The notes beneath the pieces were generated by a model. The model was not told where the DNA came from, did no database searches, and saw only the letters and a program-made list of their open reading frames with translations. 35,092 bases of DNA from positions 1 through 35,092 of the forward strand of contig JANQIN010000019.1 of the NCBI GenBank assembly GCA_028282145.1. Reading direction: 5' to 3'. Made by a program: the position numbers and the translations under genes. Origin of the DNA: Thermodesulfobacteriota bacterium (GTDB lineage: Bacteria > Desulfobacterota > Desulfuromonadia > Desulfuromonadales > Geopsychrobacteraceae). The stretch's first letter is position 1. Each line of letters begins with the position of its first letter. Below, one piece after another: positions 8,809 to 16,856 of this stretch.

Positions 8809-8835
8809 AAGCCCGTCAATATCGCGGGCTTTTTT
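8809..8835 (+). terminator. Terminator of the cyclophilin gene
   Basis: A 7-bp stem AAGCCCG/CGGGCTT (8809-8815 with 8825-8831), a 9-nt loop and a run of six T to 8835. Confidence 0.82.
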
Positions 8836-8919
8836 ATGTCCAATGCATTTTTATTAGCTTTTTCCAATTTTCAATAGTAGAGTAAAATAATTAAGAATGA
8901 AGCGCTCATTGGGGCTACT

Positions 8920-10386
8920 ATGACCGACTCTAAGGAACAACCGGAAATTCTGCTGTCGGAAAACGATAACGCCTTTTCTCTCCGCCTTACCCTCTCGGCG
9001 GATAACGTAGAGTGCTTTGCGTCCATCCACGACAAAGCACCGGCCGAAAACCTGACGCCACCGACCCTTCGCAGTTTTCTCGAACGGTTCCATATTGTAT
9101 CGCCGGATCTGCCGGCAATCGCTTCCTTCTGTCTCAAAATAAAAAACGACGAATGTCCCATAACAAGCACTCTTGTCGCGAAAGGGACAGAGCCGCAAAA
9201 AGGAAAGGACGAGACCCTTGAGTTGACCACACCACCGGTACCGCCTCCTCTCCCTGTCGATGAGAACGGACGTGTTGATCTCAAAACGGTCCACGTCTTC
9301 GACAATGTAGAACCGGGTCAGAAAATCGCGGTCATTCTGCCGGCCACTCAGGGAGCGGACGGAACCTCCGTCACAGGGACCGTTATTCCCGGCTTATTGG
9401 GGGACCCGACCAAGCGAAAGATTGGATCCGGTATTCGTCATAATCATGAGACAGGTGAGCTCTTTGCTGAGATTTCCGGCCGTATCGTAGAAAAAGGCAA
9501 CGCACTCACGGTCAGCCCCACCTATGAGGTCAGCACGGTGGACTATGAGATTGGCAACATCATGTTTAAGGGCGAAGTGAAAGTGTACAACGATGTCCTT
9601 GACGGGTTTGATGTTCGTGCTACCGGGAAGATTTCTGTGCTTGGAAACGTTGGCGGTTGCTCTATTGAAGGGGGCGGGGATATCGAGATCGGTACGGTTG
9701 CAGGACAAAACCGCGGCCTTATTCGGTGTGAAGGGACTCTGACCGCCGACAACCTGATTGATGCCGAAATCGAATGCGAAGGCGATGTTGTCGTTCGGCA
9801 CGAAATTCGGAATTCGGTGGTAAAAAGTCGGGGCAAGGTTCTCGTAGGATCCGGTGTCGTCGCCGGTGGACAAATTACCGCTCTTAAGGGGATCGAAGTC
9901 GACACCGTCGGCACGATCAGCGGTCTGTCAACACACTTATTGGCCGGAATCGATTATGAAATAGCGGCCGAATTGGCTCTGCTGCGCTCGAGAATCACCG
10001 AAACAGAGATGGACATCACCAGTGCCGCCCGGCTCATCGATGGGATGAAGAAACGGATTCGTCCCGGGGAGGAGGTCCCTTTTAAACTTGAAAATCTGAT
10101 GACCCGTCAAAATGACAGAAAGGAAAAATGGCAGGAGATGGTCAACCGAATGGAAGGTCTTCTTGCCCGTGAAACACCGGGCGCCAACGGAAAAATCAAT
10201 ATCCACAACCAACTGTTTGAGGGGGTTACTCTCTCCCTCGGGGAAGTAACAACCCTGATACGTTCGGACCGAGAAGGCCCCCTGTCGATCATTGAGCACC
10301 CCGACCGGCAGACGTTGAAATCCTTCCCGTTGTCCGATCTTGATCTGACCGCTGACGAGCTGCGCGAAGAGTTCACCGAAGACTGA
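8920..10386 (+). CDS. FapA/DUF342-family beta-helix protein
   Basis: A 488-residue cytoplasmic protein of the FapA (DUF342) family. FapA proteins are tied to flagellar assembly or polar organisation in Vibrio, and many relatives have no known role. The DUF342 core begins near residue 110 after a proline-rich linker (PPVPPPLPVDENG). It includes PATQGADGTSVTG and IEKGNALTV-type segments, then a parallel right-handed beta-helix of short glycine-rich repeats (GGCSIEGGGDIEIG, LIRCEGTLTADNLIDAEIECEGDVVV as separate rungs). A predicted coiled coil follows around residues 345-410. No flagellar gene is adjacent. The start is ATG 8920, with only a weak GGGG ribosome site. Confidence 0.85.
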   Translation: MTDSKEQPEILLSENDNAFSLRLTLSADNVECFASIHDKAPAENLTPPTLRSFLERFHIVSPDLPAIASFCLKIKNDECPITSTLVAKGTEPQKGKDETLELTTPPVPPPLPVDENGRVDLKTVHVFDNVEPGQKIAVILPATQGADGTSVTGTVIPGLLGDPTKRKIGSGIRHNHETGELFAEISGRIVEKGNALTVSPTYEVSTVDYEIGNIMFKGEVKVYNDVLDGFDVRATGKISVLGNVGGCSIEGGGDIEIGTVAGQNRGLIRCEGTLTADNLIDAEIECEGDVVVRHEIRNSVVKSRGKVLVGSGVVAGGQITALKGIEVDTVGTISGLSTHLLAGIDYEIAAELALLRSRITETEMDITSAARLIDGMKKRIRPGEEVPFKLENLMTRQNDRKEKWQEMVNRMEGLLARETPGANGKINIHNQLFEGVTLSLGEVTTLIRSDREGPLSIIEHPDRQTLKSFPLSDLDLTADELREEFTED

Positions 10387-10435
10387 TTCCCTTTTGGCAG
10401 CGACTCCGATAGGATGCGATGTCATGAAGGGAACC

Positions 10436-11068
10436 ATGATCGACCTGTATTGCGAAAGAACAGCCATCGGTTTCTGGAACGAACCGTTCAATGCTTTGAC
10501 CAATCTGGCCTTTCTGGTCGCCGCATTTTTTCTGATGGATCAGGCCAGACAGCATCATCGCCTGCACCCGTCGGTGGTTCTTCTCGCGATTCTCTGCGCA
10601 GCGATCGGGGTTGGAAGCTTTCTCTTTCACACCTTTGCCTCCCCTTGGTCTCTGAATGCCGATGTCTGGCCGATTCTGTTATTCCAGATCGCCTTTCTCT
10701 TCCTGTATTGTCGAAGGATCGTCAATACGGGCTTAGGGCGTTCCCTGCTTATTGTACTGTCCTTCCTGTTGGTAAACGTCTTAACCGGCCAGATCCCGGA
10801 ACGGCTGAACGGCTCCATCGTCTACCTCCCTTCCCTGCTCTTCCTGGGTGCCCTCAGCATTTACCATTTTCGGAATCGTTGTGCAGACCGCTGTCTTTTA
10901 CTGAAGGCGACAGTTCTCTTTCTGGTTTCTCTGTTCTTTCGTACATTGGACCTGGCGCTATGTGGCCTCTGGCCGGTCGGCACCCATTTTCTGTGGCATC
11001 TGCTGAACGGGCTGGTTCTCTACCTGGTAGGCCGCGCCTACATGCTCAACTTGCCCCGGACAACATAA
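10436..11068 (+). CDS. Ceramidase-like integral membrane hydrolase
   Basis: A 210-residue protein with about seven hydrophobic segments. It matches the pattern of bacterial members of the alkaline ceramidase family (part of the CREST metal-dependent membrane hydrolases). Landmarks are IDLYCERTAIGFWNEPFNALTN at the N-terminus (key residues E, FW.EP.NA.TN), GSFLFHTFA with a metal-ligand histidine, ADVWPI, and HFLWHLLNG with two more histidines. ATG 10436 is chosen for the AAGGGA 5 bases upstream and because relatives begin at this point; ATG 10424 is possible. It is 49 bases after the FapA-like gene and probably co-transcribed. Substrate is unproven; not all such proteins cleave ceramide. Confidence 0.78.
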   Translation: MIDLYCERTAIGFWNEPFNALTNLAFLVAAFFLMDQARQHHRLHPSVVLLAILCAAIGVGSFLFHTFASPWSLNADVWPILLFQIAFLFLYCRRIVNTGLGRSLLIVLSFLLVNVLTGQIPERLNGSIVYLPSLLFLGALSIYHFRNRCADRCLLLKATVLFLVSLFFRTLDLALCGLWPVGTHFLWHLLNGLVLYLVGRAYMLNLPRTT

Positions 11069-11070
11069 AA

Positions 11071-11127
11071 AGCCTGCCCCTCCTGGGCAGGCTCTTGAGA
11101 CAACGGAGCCTCCCCTGAAGGGAGGCT
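11071..11127. terminator. Tandem hairpins between convergent genes
   Basis: Two adjacent hairpins: AGCCTGCCC/GGGCAGGCT (11071-11093) and AGCCTCCC/GGGAGGCT (11107-11127). Neither has a good T-tract. They lie between the convergent ceramidase-like gene (+) and cNMP-binding gene (-), so a terminator or transcript-end stabiliser role is likely. Confidence 0.55.
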
Positions 11128-11163
11128 GAAGTTGCATGCGATGAACCGCCAATCTCGTTCATC

Positions 11164-11625
11164 CTAGAATGTGCGAACAATCCGCTCAGCCGCCGCTCTC
11201 AATTTCCGGTTAAAATCCTGATGGATGTGATGCAGCAGGTGGATACCCAGGGGAAGGTGCTCATCGAGCAGATGAGCAAATACGGCATCGCACATTGTCA
11301 GCAGTTCCACGTCCTCCAAGGCCTCAAGGGTCGCCGCTTTGGCCTCGTTTTTTCCGCTGAACGGCAAACCGACCACGGTCCCGGGCTCAAGGATTCCCAG
11401 GACGATCCGTCCACTGCCGAATTCGTTCCTTTTTACCGCCTTCATCCGTCCTCGAACGAGGAAGGCCATACAGGTTTCAGACTTTTCTCCTTCTTCCCAT
11501 AAGGTTTCTCCCGGCCTCAGGGTCTGCTTGGTCAGGTGCTCTTCCAGCAGAGCTTCCTGTAAAGGGGTTAAGTCCAAGGCTCCCCAGAGAAGATCGTGGG
11601 AAGTGGCAAGATTGGATTGGGTCAT
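11164..11625 (-). CDS. Stand-alone cyclic-nucleotide-binding domain protein
   Basis: A 153-residue protein consisting of a Crp/Fnr-type beta-barrel effector domain. The N-terminal half carries LRPGETLWEEGEKSETCMAFLVRGRMKAV (key pattern RPGE.L...GE......L..G), followed by LGILEPGTVVGLPF and a C-helix-like segment. It ends after KLRAAAERIVRTF without the winged-helix DNA-binding domain found in Crp/Fnr proteins of about 220 residues. It therefore probably senses a ligand and acts on a protein partner. The ribosome site AGGAAGG precedes ATG 11625. It lies 93 bases downstream of msrA on the same strand. Confidence 0.82.
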   Translation of the reverse strand: MTQSNLATSHDLLWGALDLTPLQEALLEEHLTKQTLRPGETLWEEGEKSETCMAFLVRGRMKAVKRNEFGSGRIVLGILEPGTVVGLPFSGKNEAKAATLEALEDVELLTMCDAVFAHLLDEHLPLGIHLLHHIHQDFNRKLRAAAERIVRTF

Positions 11626-11718
11626 GATCTATCCTTCCTATATCATCACAAGGTACTTGACTATTTTACTCAACACCCGTCCCAACTGCCAAGAAGAAAG
11701 TTCCTCGTCTTCCATAGC

Positions 11719-12354
11719 CTATCCTTTTCGATCCGGTCCCCAGTATTTGTCGAGGAACTGGTCACGCCCGGACCCATACCGATAGAACTTGTAACGTACA
11801 GGGTTCTTCTTATAGTAGTCCTGATGATAGTCCTCCGCCGGATAAAAAACAGTCGCGTCGGTCACGGGAACCAGGATCGGCTTTTCAAAACGTCCGCTGT
11901 CCATCAGACGCTTTTTCGAGGCCTCTGCGATCTCCCGCTGTTGGGAATTCAGCACAAAAATTTCCGGACGATACTGGGAACCGCGATCGACAAACTGTCC
12001 GTTGGGCGAAGTTGGGTCGATCTGCTGCCAGTAGACCTCCAGTATCTCCTCGTAACTGATGACATCGGGATCAAAGGAGATCTCTACAGCCTCGGTATGT
12101 CCAGTTCGTCCTGAAGCGACCTGTTTATAGGTCGGGTTCTTTTCCGGCCCGCCTGTATATCCGGACACCACCGACAGGACCCCTGCCAGCTTTTCAAAAG
12201 GGTGTTCCATGCACCAGAAACATCCGCCGGCAAGAACAGCTTTTTCCAAAGCGGCCGATTCCGCCGGTATCCGAGTCTCCGTTTTCATTTCCTGGGCTCC
12301 CAGTATTCCATAAAGCAGTAGAAGGCCGACAGGGATCAACAGCAGACGTTTCAT
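11719..12354 (-). CDS. msrA: Exported peptide methionine-S-sulfoxide reductase
   Basis: Reduces the S-epimer of methionine sulfoxide in proteins. The 211-residue product starts with a signal-like sequence ([16 protein letters not shown]), so it is predicted to act in the periplasm. The catalytic motif is GGCFWC (active-site Cys45), followed by [12 protein letters not shown], the [11 protein letters not shown] segment and [10 protein letters not shown] near the C-terminus. The ATG overlaps the msrB stop by four bases, so translation is coupled. It is the third gene of the DM13-msrB-msrA operon. Confidence 0.94.
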   Translation of the reverse strand: MKRLLLIPVGLLLLYGILGAQEMKTETRIPAESAALEKAVLAGGCFWCMEHPFEKLAGVLSVVSGYTGGPEKNPTYKQVASGRTGHTEAVEISFDPDVISYEEILEVYWQQIDPTSPNGQFVDRGSQYRPEIFVLNSQQREIAEASKKRLMDSGRFEKPILVPVTDATVFYPAEDYHQDYYKKNPVRYKFYRYGSGRDQFLDKYWGPDRKG

Positions 12355-12896
12355 GATTCACCCTCCCTGGGAACAAAGTTCAGTGCCAGTGAATTGATGC
12401 AATACCGCAACCCGGTGGGTCTTGGCCCGTCACTGAACACATGACCGAGATGCCCTTCACAGCGTGCACAGAGGACTTCCGTTCGTCGCATAAAGAAACT
12501 GAAATCATCTTTTTCGACGATATTCTCCGGGGCGACAGGTTGATAAAAACTGGGCCACCCCGTTCCTGAATTGTATTTGGTCTCGGAGGAAAACAGATCC
12601 AGCTCACAACCAGCACACCGGTAGATACCTTCCTTGTAATGCTTATCGAAAGCGCCGCTATAAGGACGCTCGGTCCCGGCCTGGCGGAGGATGCGATAGG
12701 ACGCCGGATCCAACCTCTCCCGCCATTCCGCAGGAGAAAGGATCAGCATGGTATCTTCAAAATACTCACCTGTAGCGGCGGAATAAAGACGCAGACTCCT
12801 GGGAACAGTCTCCCCTTCAGCCCAAGCAAAAGGACCGACCAGGGCTGCTCCGGCTCCGAATCCCACCAACGATGACAGAAAGTTGCGCCGTTTCAT
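12351..12896 (-). CDS. msrB: Exported peptide methionine-R-sulfoxide reductase
   Basis: Reduces the R-epimer of methionine sulfoxide. The 181 residues begin with a Tat-like signal ([21 protein letters not shown]), so export in folded form is likely. Zinc ligands are Cys94, Cys97 (CAGC), Cys143 and Cys146 (CARC). The catalytic Cys166 lies in [10 protein letters not shown], and SGTGWPSF and [10 protein letters not shown] are conserved. The ribosome site AAGGGAGA precedes ATG 12896. It starts 10 bases after the DM13 gene ends and overlaps msrA by four bases. Exported MsrA and MsrB together would repair both epimers of periplasmic proteins. Confidence 0.95.
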   Translation of the reverse strand: MKRRNFLSSLVGFGAGAALVGPFAWAEGETVPRSLRLYSAATGEYFEDTMLILSPAEWRERLDPASYRILRQAGTERPYSGAFDKHYKEGIYRCAGCELDLFSSETKYNSGTGWPSFYQPVAPENIVEKDDFSFFMRRTEVLCARCEGHLGHVFSDGPRPTGLRYCINSLALNFVPREGES

Positions 12897-12906
12897 AGTC
12901 TCTCCC

Positions 12907-13341
12907 TTATTTGCCAGCCATCAGATCCGCCTGACCGATCCCGACATTGAATGCCCGGCACCAGATCACGACCGAATTTATTCCTTCAAGGGACGTCCCT
13001 GCGGGAACAGCAAAGGTGACATTCCCTTTGAAAGTCTTCAATTTACCAAGATGAACCCCTTGGCGGAATTGACCGTCCCTGGCCAGATAGACCTGTCCAT
13101 CAGGGACTCGATCAACCTTGATCCCTTTCAGGACCAGCAGAGTCTTTCCGTCGACCTCTTTGAGGATGGCCGTTCCTTTGGCATTGTGGTTATCGATGCC
13201 GTAGAAGGAGCCGCTCTGTGTTCCCTCCTGCATCGTATCCATCATATCTTTTCCTTTATGATCCATGCTGTATGCCGAAAAAGGCAAGCCAACAGCCACT
13301 GCAAAAGCCAGTAAAAAAACCAAAATGGATGACAGTTTCAT
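12907..13341 (-). CDS. Exported DM13-domain protein
   Basis: A 144-residue protein with a Sec signal peptide (about residues 1-25, cleavage near AYS-M) and one DM13 domain. Landmarks are [19 protein letters not shown] (key GSF.G...H...G.A), the YLARDGQ segment and the terminal [17 protein letters not shown] motif, whose cysteine is the conserved putative redox/ligand residue. DM13 domains are proposed to take part in electron transfer, but no bacterial one is assigned with certainty. It is the first gene of the operon with msrB and msrA, which suggests a redox helper or oxidative-damage role. Its upstream region carries repeated GTAAA boxes. Confidence 0.8.
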   Translation of the reverse strand: MKLSSILVFLLAFAVAVGLPFSAYSMDHKGKDMMDTMQEGTQSGSFYGIDNHNAKGTAILKEVDGKTLLVLKGIKVDRVPDGQVYLARDGQFRQGVHLGKLKTFKGNVTFAVPAGTSLEGINSVVIWCRAFNVGIGQADLMAGK

Positions 13342-13390
13342 GATGTGCTCCCTGGTGAGGGTGATAAGGATGTGTTTCTATGTGAAATCA

Positions 13391-13455
13391 GGCTAACAGA
13401 GAGCTGTAAAGTGGCTTTAACAGGCAGGTAAAGGTTTGGTAAACATGCTCGTAAA
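13391..13455 (-). promoter_or_regulatory. GTAAA direct-repeat operator upstream of DM13-msrBA
   Basis: Plus-strand GTAAA boxes start at 13406, 13428, 13439 and 13451, spaced 22, 11 and 12 bases, about whole helical turns. This is the array style bound by OmpR-family regulators; the CpxR consensus in E. coli is GTAAA-N5-GTAAA. On the minus strand they read TTTAC, and one extends to CTTTACCTGCC. The element CTCTGTTAG (13401 down to 13393) lies 9 bases after the last box. CTTTACCTRCC and CTCTGTTAG both recur upstream of the molybdoenzyme operon. Confidence 0.6.
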
Positions 13456-13469
13456 GAACCGGAGGGCCG

Positions 13470-14546
13470 TCAGGATTCTCGCGGGATATCCAGCCAGATG
13501 GTGGTCTCACCGGCCTGACTTGTCGCCCCCACAGCTCCGCCGTGAGCTTCAATCAGTTCCTTGACGATGGCCAGCCCCAGCCCGGCTCCGCCCACATCGC
13601 GCGACCGGGAGGGGTCGCTCCGGTAAAAACGCTCAAATATCAAAGGCAGGTCCTGCTGCAGGATACCGGGCCCGCTGTTGGTGAACAAAAGTCGCGAAAA
13701 GCCGGGTCTATCTTCCAGAGTGATATGAAAAGTCCCTCCTTCGTCGGTATATTTGCAGGCGTTTTCAATAAGGTTCCTGATGGCCTGCAGCAATTTATCG
13801 CGATCTGCATTGACCTGATTTGCGGTTCCGCCAATGATGGTAGAGACCTGTATATTTCTCGACTCCAGGTTGGGACGATAGAGGGCCAGCATCTGATCAA
13901 CCAGTTCACTCAATTTAACGGTCTGGCACTGGAGGTAGGCCCGGGCTGCATCGGCGCGGGCGAGCTGCTGAAGGTTCTGAACCAGGTCGACCAACCGGAG
14001 GATTTCATCCTGAAGCATTCGAAAGTTCTCAGCCGTCGGGGGGACAACACCATCACTCAGCCCTTCAAGATACCCTCGAAGATTGGTAAGAGGGGTCCTC
14101 AATTCATGGGCCAGATCGGCGGTCATGTCCTTTCGGAGCTGTTCCAGCCCTTGCAGGCTATCGGCCATACGGTTAAACGCCTCTCCCAGCTGGCCAACCT
14201 CATCGTGGGTTTCTATCTGAACCCTGCCCGAAAAATCTCCTGCTGCGTAACGCCGGGTAAACTCCGTCATCTCAACAAGGGGACGAAGGACTCTCCGTGT
14301 GAGCAGAAAACTCAGCAGAACCGCCAGAAGTACCGCTGCTATCGTCGCCCAGATCAGGTAACGGTGGATCGCCGACAGAAACATGGCATGGGTCTCTGTC
14401 GGTGAAACGGCATATTGGTCCATCAAAGCCATAAAATAATCAGCCGCAAGACTTTCAATCGCCCACCAGACCACCAGGATGATGACCCCGATAACCGGCA
14501 AGATGTTGATGAGAAGAAGTTTCCACAGAAGATAACGCCGCATCAC
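13470..14546 (-). CDS. Sensor histidine kinase (BaeS-like)
   Basis: A 358-residue inner-membrane kinase. Membrane segments lie near residues 10-30 and 62-83 around a very short periplasmic loop of about 30 residues, so it may sense membrane or nearby signals. A HAMP domain follows (about 84-137). The phospho-acceptor is His147 in DLAHELRTPL. The ATPase part has an N-box NLIENACKY and G-boxes NSGPGI and GAGLGLAI. The start overlaps the regulator gene stop by four bases. It lies just upstream of the DM13-msrBA operon on the same strand, with repeated GTAAA boxes between. BaeS is the closest named family; the signal is unknown. Confidence 0.9.
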   Translation of the reverse strand: MMRRYLLWKLLLINILPVIGVIILVVWWAIESLAADYFMALMDQYAVSPTETHAMFLSAIHRYLIWATIAAVLLAVLLSFLLTRRVLRPLVEMTEFTRRYAAGDFSGRVQIETHDEVGQLGEAFNRMADSLQGLEQLRKDMTADLAHELRTPLTNLRGYLEGLSDGVVPPTAENFRMLQDEILRLVDLVQNLQQLARADAARAYLQCQTVKLSELVDQMLALYRPNLESRNIQVSTIIGGTANQVNADRDKLLQAIRNLIENACKYTDEGGTFHITLEDRPGFSRLLFTNSGPGILQQDLPLIFERFYRSDPSRSRDVGGAGLGLAIVKELIEAHGGAVGATSQAGETTIWLDIPRES

Positions 14547-15244
14547 TCTTCCTCGGCCAATCGGTAACCAAAACCACGAACCGTCAGAATACGAACCGGG
14601 TGGGCGGGGTCCGATTCGACCTTTTGCCGGATTTTTCCGATATGCACATCAACCACCTTTTCTACCACCGCCTCCGGGTTGTCATAGAGATGGGAAAGGA
14701 GTTCACCTCGGCTGAAGACCTTTCCCGGGGTCTTCATCAGCGCATGGAGCAGCTTGAATTCGGCAGCGGTGAGCTCCACCAGTACCTGGTCTACTCGAAC
14801 CTGAAACTTTTCCAGATCCATCTCGAGTCCCTGCCATGTCAGCCGGGGAAGAACCTTCACTGTGCTTTGTCCGGATCGCCGCAGGATCGCTTTGACCCGT
14901 TCTACAAGTTCGCGGGGGCTGAAAGGTTTGACCACATAATCATCCGCTCCGATGGAAAGTCCCATCACACGATCGATCTCCTCCTCGCGAGCGGTCAGCA
15001 TCAGGATGGGGACATCCGATTCCCGTCGTAACTGACGGCAGACCTCCCAACCATCCATTTTGGGAAGCATGACGTCAAGTACGACAAACATGGGTGATTC
15101 CCGTCGCGCCCTTTCCAGACCTTCCTGACCGTCGTGTACCTGGATCGGTTGGAACCCCTCTCTCTCCAGATAGGTTGCAACCAGGGCCGCCGTGTTGCGG
15201 TCATCCTCTACGATCAACACCTTTTTACCGGAGCCACTTGCCAT
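14543..15244 (-). CDS. OmpR-family response regulator (BaeR-like)
   Basis: A 233-residue DNA-binding regulator. The receiver domain has the acidic pair in VEDD, phospho-acceptor Asp57 (VVLDVMLP) and lysine in VVKPFSPREL. The C-terminal winged helix ends in VRGFGYRLAEEE, with recognition helix VDVHIGKIRQKV, as in CpxR, BaeR and PhoB. A near-perfect Shine-Dalgarno GGAGGTGA precedes ATG 15244. It is co-transcribed with the kinase (4-base overlap). Its likely targets include the GTAAA repeats upstream of the DM13 gene; that is inference from motif type and position. Confidence 0.92.
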   Translation of the reverse strand: MASGSGKKVLIVEDDRNTAALVATYLEREGFQPIQVHDGQEGLERARRESPMFVVLDVMLPKMDGWEVCRQLRRESDVPILMLTAREEEIDRVMGLSIGADDYVVKPFSPRELVERVKAILRRSGQSTVKVLPRLTWQGLEMDLEKFQVRVDQVLVELTAAEFKLLHALMKTPGKVFSRGELLSHLYDNPEAVVEKVVDVHIGKIRQKVESDPAHPVRILTVRGFGYRLAEEE

Positions 15245-15313
15245 GGATTCACCTCCCTGTCGGCCTAATCAACTGAAATTATACACCTTTTCTGTAGAAG
15301 ATTTCGGCCCCAT

Positions 15314-15341
15314 AAAAAAGGCGGTCGAACAATCGACCGCC
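15314..15341 (-). terminator. Terminator of the glutathione reductase gene
   Basis: A 9-bp perfect stem (15320-15328 with 15333-15341) has a 4-nt loop. On the minus strand it is followed by six T (15319 to 15314). It lies 34 bases beyond the gor stop. Confidence 0.88.
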
Positions 15342-15375
15342 TCAATCTTCAAGACACCCATGAACCGAGACGACA

Positions 15376-16752
15376 TCAGTCCATTCCTTCCCCCTTGGGC
15401 TCTACCTTGACCGGTTCCCGCATGGTGACAAACTCTTCCGCGCTGGACGGATGGATGCCGACCGTCCGATCAAAATCAGTTTTGGTGGCACCGGCCTTTA
15501 ATGCAACAGCAAAACCCTGCAGGATTTCGGCCGCTTCCGGCCCGACAAGGTGCACACCCAGAACCTGGTTGGTCGCTGCGTTGACAACCAACTTCATCAA
15601 CGTCTTCTCTTCGATATCTCCGAGACCATATTTCATGGGTCGGAAGGTTGAACGATAAATTTCCACTTGCGAAAATTGCTTGCGCGCTTCTCTTTCTGTC
15701 AGCCCAACTGTTCCCAACGGCGGCTGGCTGAAGATCGTTGTGGGGATCAGGGAGTAGTCCATCGTTCGACTCTCTCCACCGAAATGGTCGGCAGCAAACA
15801 GGCGCCCCTCGTGAATCGCCACCGGCGTCAGATTAACCCGGTTGGTCACATCTCCAATCGCGTAGATCCCCTCTACAGAGGTGCGAAATCGGTCGTCCGT
15901 TTCAATCTCGCCCTGCGAACCGAGCTTGACACCCAATGTTTCCAGTTCCAGCCCTGATATATTGGGTCGTCGACCCGTTGCAAACAACACCGTATCAAAA
16001 GTCATGTTGCTGCATTCTTCGCAGACCAGAGTGATCCCATCCTCTGTTTTCTCAAGCTTTTCCACATGCGTGGCGCAATGGATTTTGAGACCTTTTTTCG
16101 CCTGCTCCACCTGTAAGTGGTCCGCAATATCAACATCAAAACCGCGCAGCAGATGCTGGCACCGGACAACCAGGGTGACATCAACGCCCATTCCGTGGAA
16201 AATACCCGCCATTTCCTGGGCAATATACCCTCCACCGATAATCGCCATTTTCCCGGGCAGTTGCGGCAGCGTAAAAACTTCGTTGGAGGTAACCCCCAAT
16301 TCCTTACCCGGGATATCCGGAACCCAGGGTTTCCCTCCCGTGGCAATCATAAAACGGTCAGCGGTGATAATCTCGTTGCCCACCTGAACCGTTTTGGCAT
16401 CCAGGAATCGGGCTTCTCCCCGAAAAATCATAACGCCGAAATTATCCAGTAACCGTTCATAGACCCCGTTAAGTCGCAGCAGTTCCTGCCGAACGTTTTC
16501 TTTCAGCGTGGGCCAGTCGAACTCGGGTTGTTCCACTTTCCAACCAAAATCGCGAGAGTTTCTGAATTCCTCGGCATAGTGAGAGGCGTAGACCAGAAGC
16601 TTTTTGGGTACGCAGCCGCGATTCACGCAGGTACCACCCAGTCTGTCAACTTCAGCAATTCCGACCCGGGCTCCAAGAGCCGCGGAAGCGCGTGCGCAGG
16701 CAACACCACCGGAGCCTGCGCCCAAGACAAACAGATCAAAATGATTGGGCAT
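15376..16752 (-). CDS. gor: Glutathione-disulfide reductase family flavoprotein
   Basis: NADPH-dependent reduction of glutathione disulfide in the cytosol. The 458-residue product has the FAD-binding GAGSGG (residues 11-16), the redox-active disulfide GGTCVNRGCVPKK (Cys42, Cys47; the RGC form is typical of plant, cyanobacterial and alphaproteobacterial enzymes), an NAD(P) fold at GGGYIAQEMAGI, the second FAD motif YAIGDVT and the C-terminal catalytic VGIHPSSAEE. ATG 16752 is chosen for AAGGAGG just upstream; the frame is open to 16806. Trypanothione-like or other disulfide substrates cannot be excluded. Divergent from the MFS gene. Confidence 0.9.
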   Translation of the reverse strand: MPNHFDLFVLGAGSGGVACARASAALGARVGIAEVDRLGGTCVNRGCVPKKLLVYASHYAEEFRNSRDFGWKVEQPEFDWPTLKENVRQELLRLNGVYERLLDNFGVMIFRGEARFLDAKTVQVGNEIITADRFMIATGGKPWVPDIPGKELGVTSNEVFTLPQLPGKMAIIGGGYIAQEMAGIFHGMGVDVTLVVRCQHLLRGFDVDIADHLQVEQAKKGLKIHCATHVEKLEKTEDGITLVCEECSNMTFDTVLFATGRRPNISGLELETLGVKLGSQGEIETDDRFRTSVEGIYAIGDVTNRVNLTPVAIHEGRLFAADHFGGESRTMDYSLIPTTIFSQPPLGTVGLTEREARKQFSQVEIYRSTFRPMKYGLGDIEEKTLMKLVVNAATNQVLGVHLVGPEAAEILQGFAVALKAGATKTDFDRTVGIHPSSAEEFVTMREPVKVEPKGEGMD

Positions 16753-16856
16753 TTCTTCCTCCTTAAAAACAGAGCCATAAGCATAACATGTGAGATGGCC
16801 CTTCACAGCTCTCTCCTTTCCGTTATGCTACAAAGACGACCCAGGGAGTTTTGGTA
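16753..16856. promoter_or_regulatory. Divergent promoter region, gor / MFS
   Basis: A 104-base region between divergent genes. TATGCT occurs on both strands as a -10-like hexamer (plus strand 16824-16829; minus strand about 16784-16779). No convincing -35 or OxyR-type site is visible. Confidence 0.3.

Noticed and set aside
10414-11118. 234-codon plus-strand frame overlapping the ceramidase-like gene
   Set aside because: The alternative frame has the hydrophobic segments, conserved histidines and Shine-Dalgarno site; this one is arginine/serine/proline-rich shadow sequence.
11164-11625. Truncated Crp/Fnr pseudogene
   Set aside because: Start, ribosome site and stop are intact and no remnant of a winged helix is seen beyond the stop, so a genuine single-domain protein is more likely.
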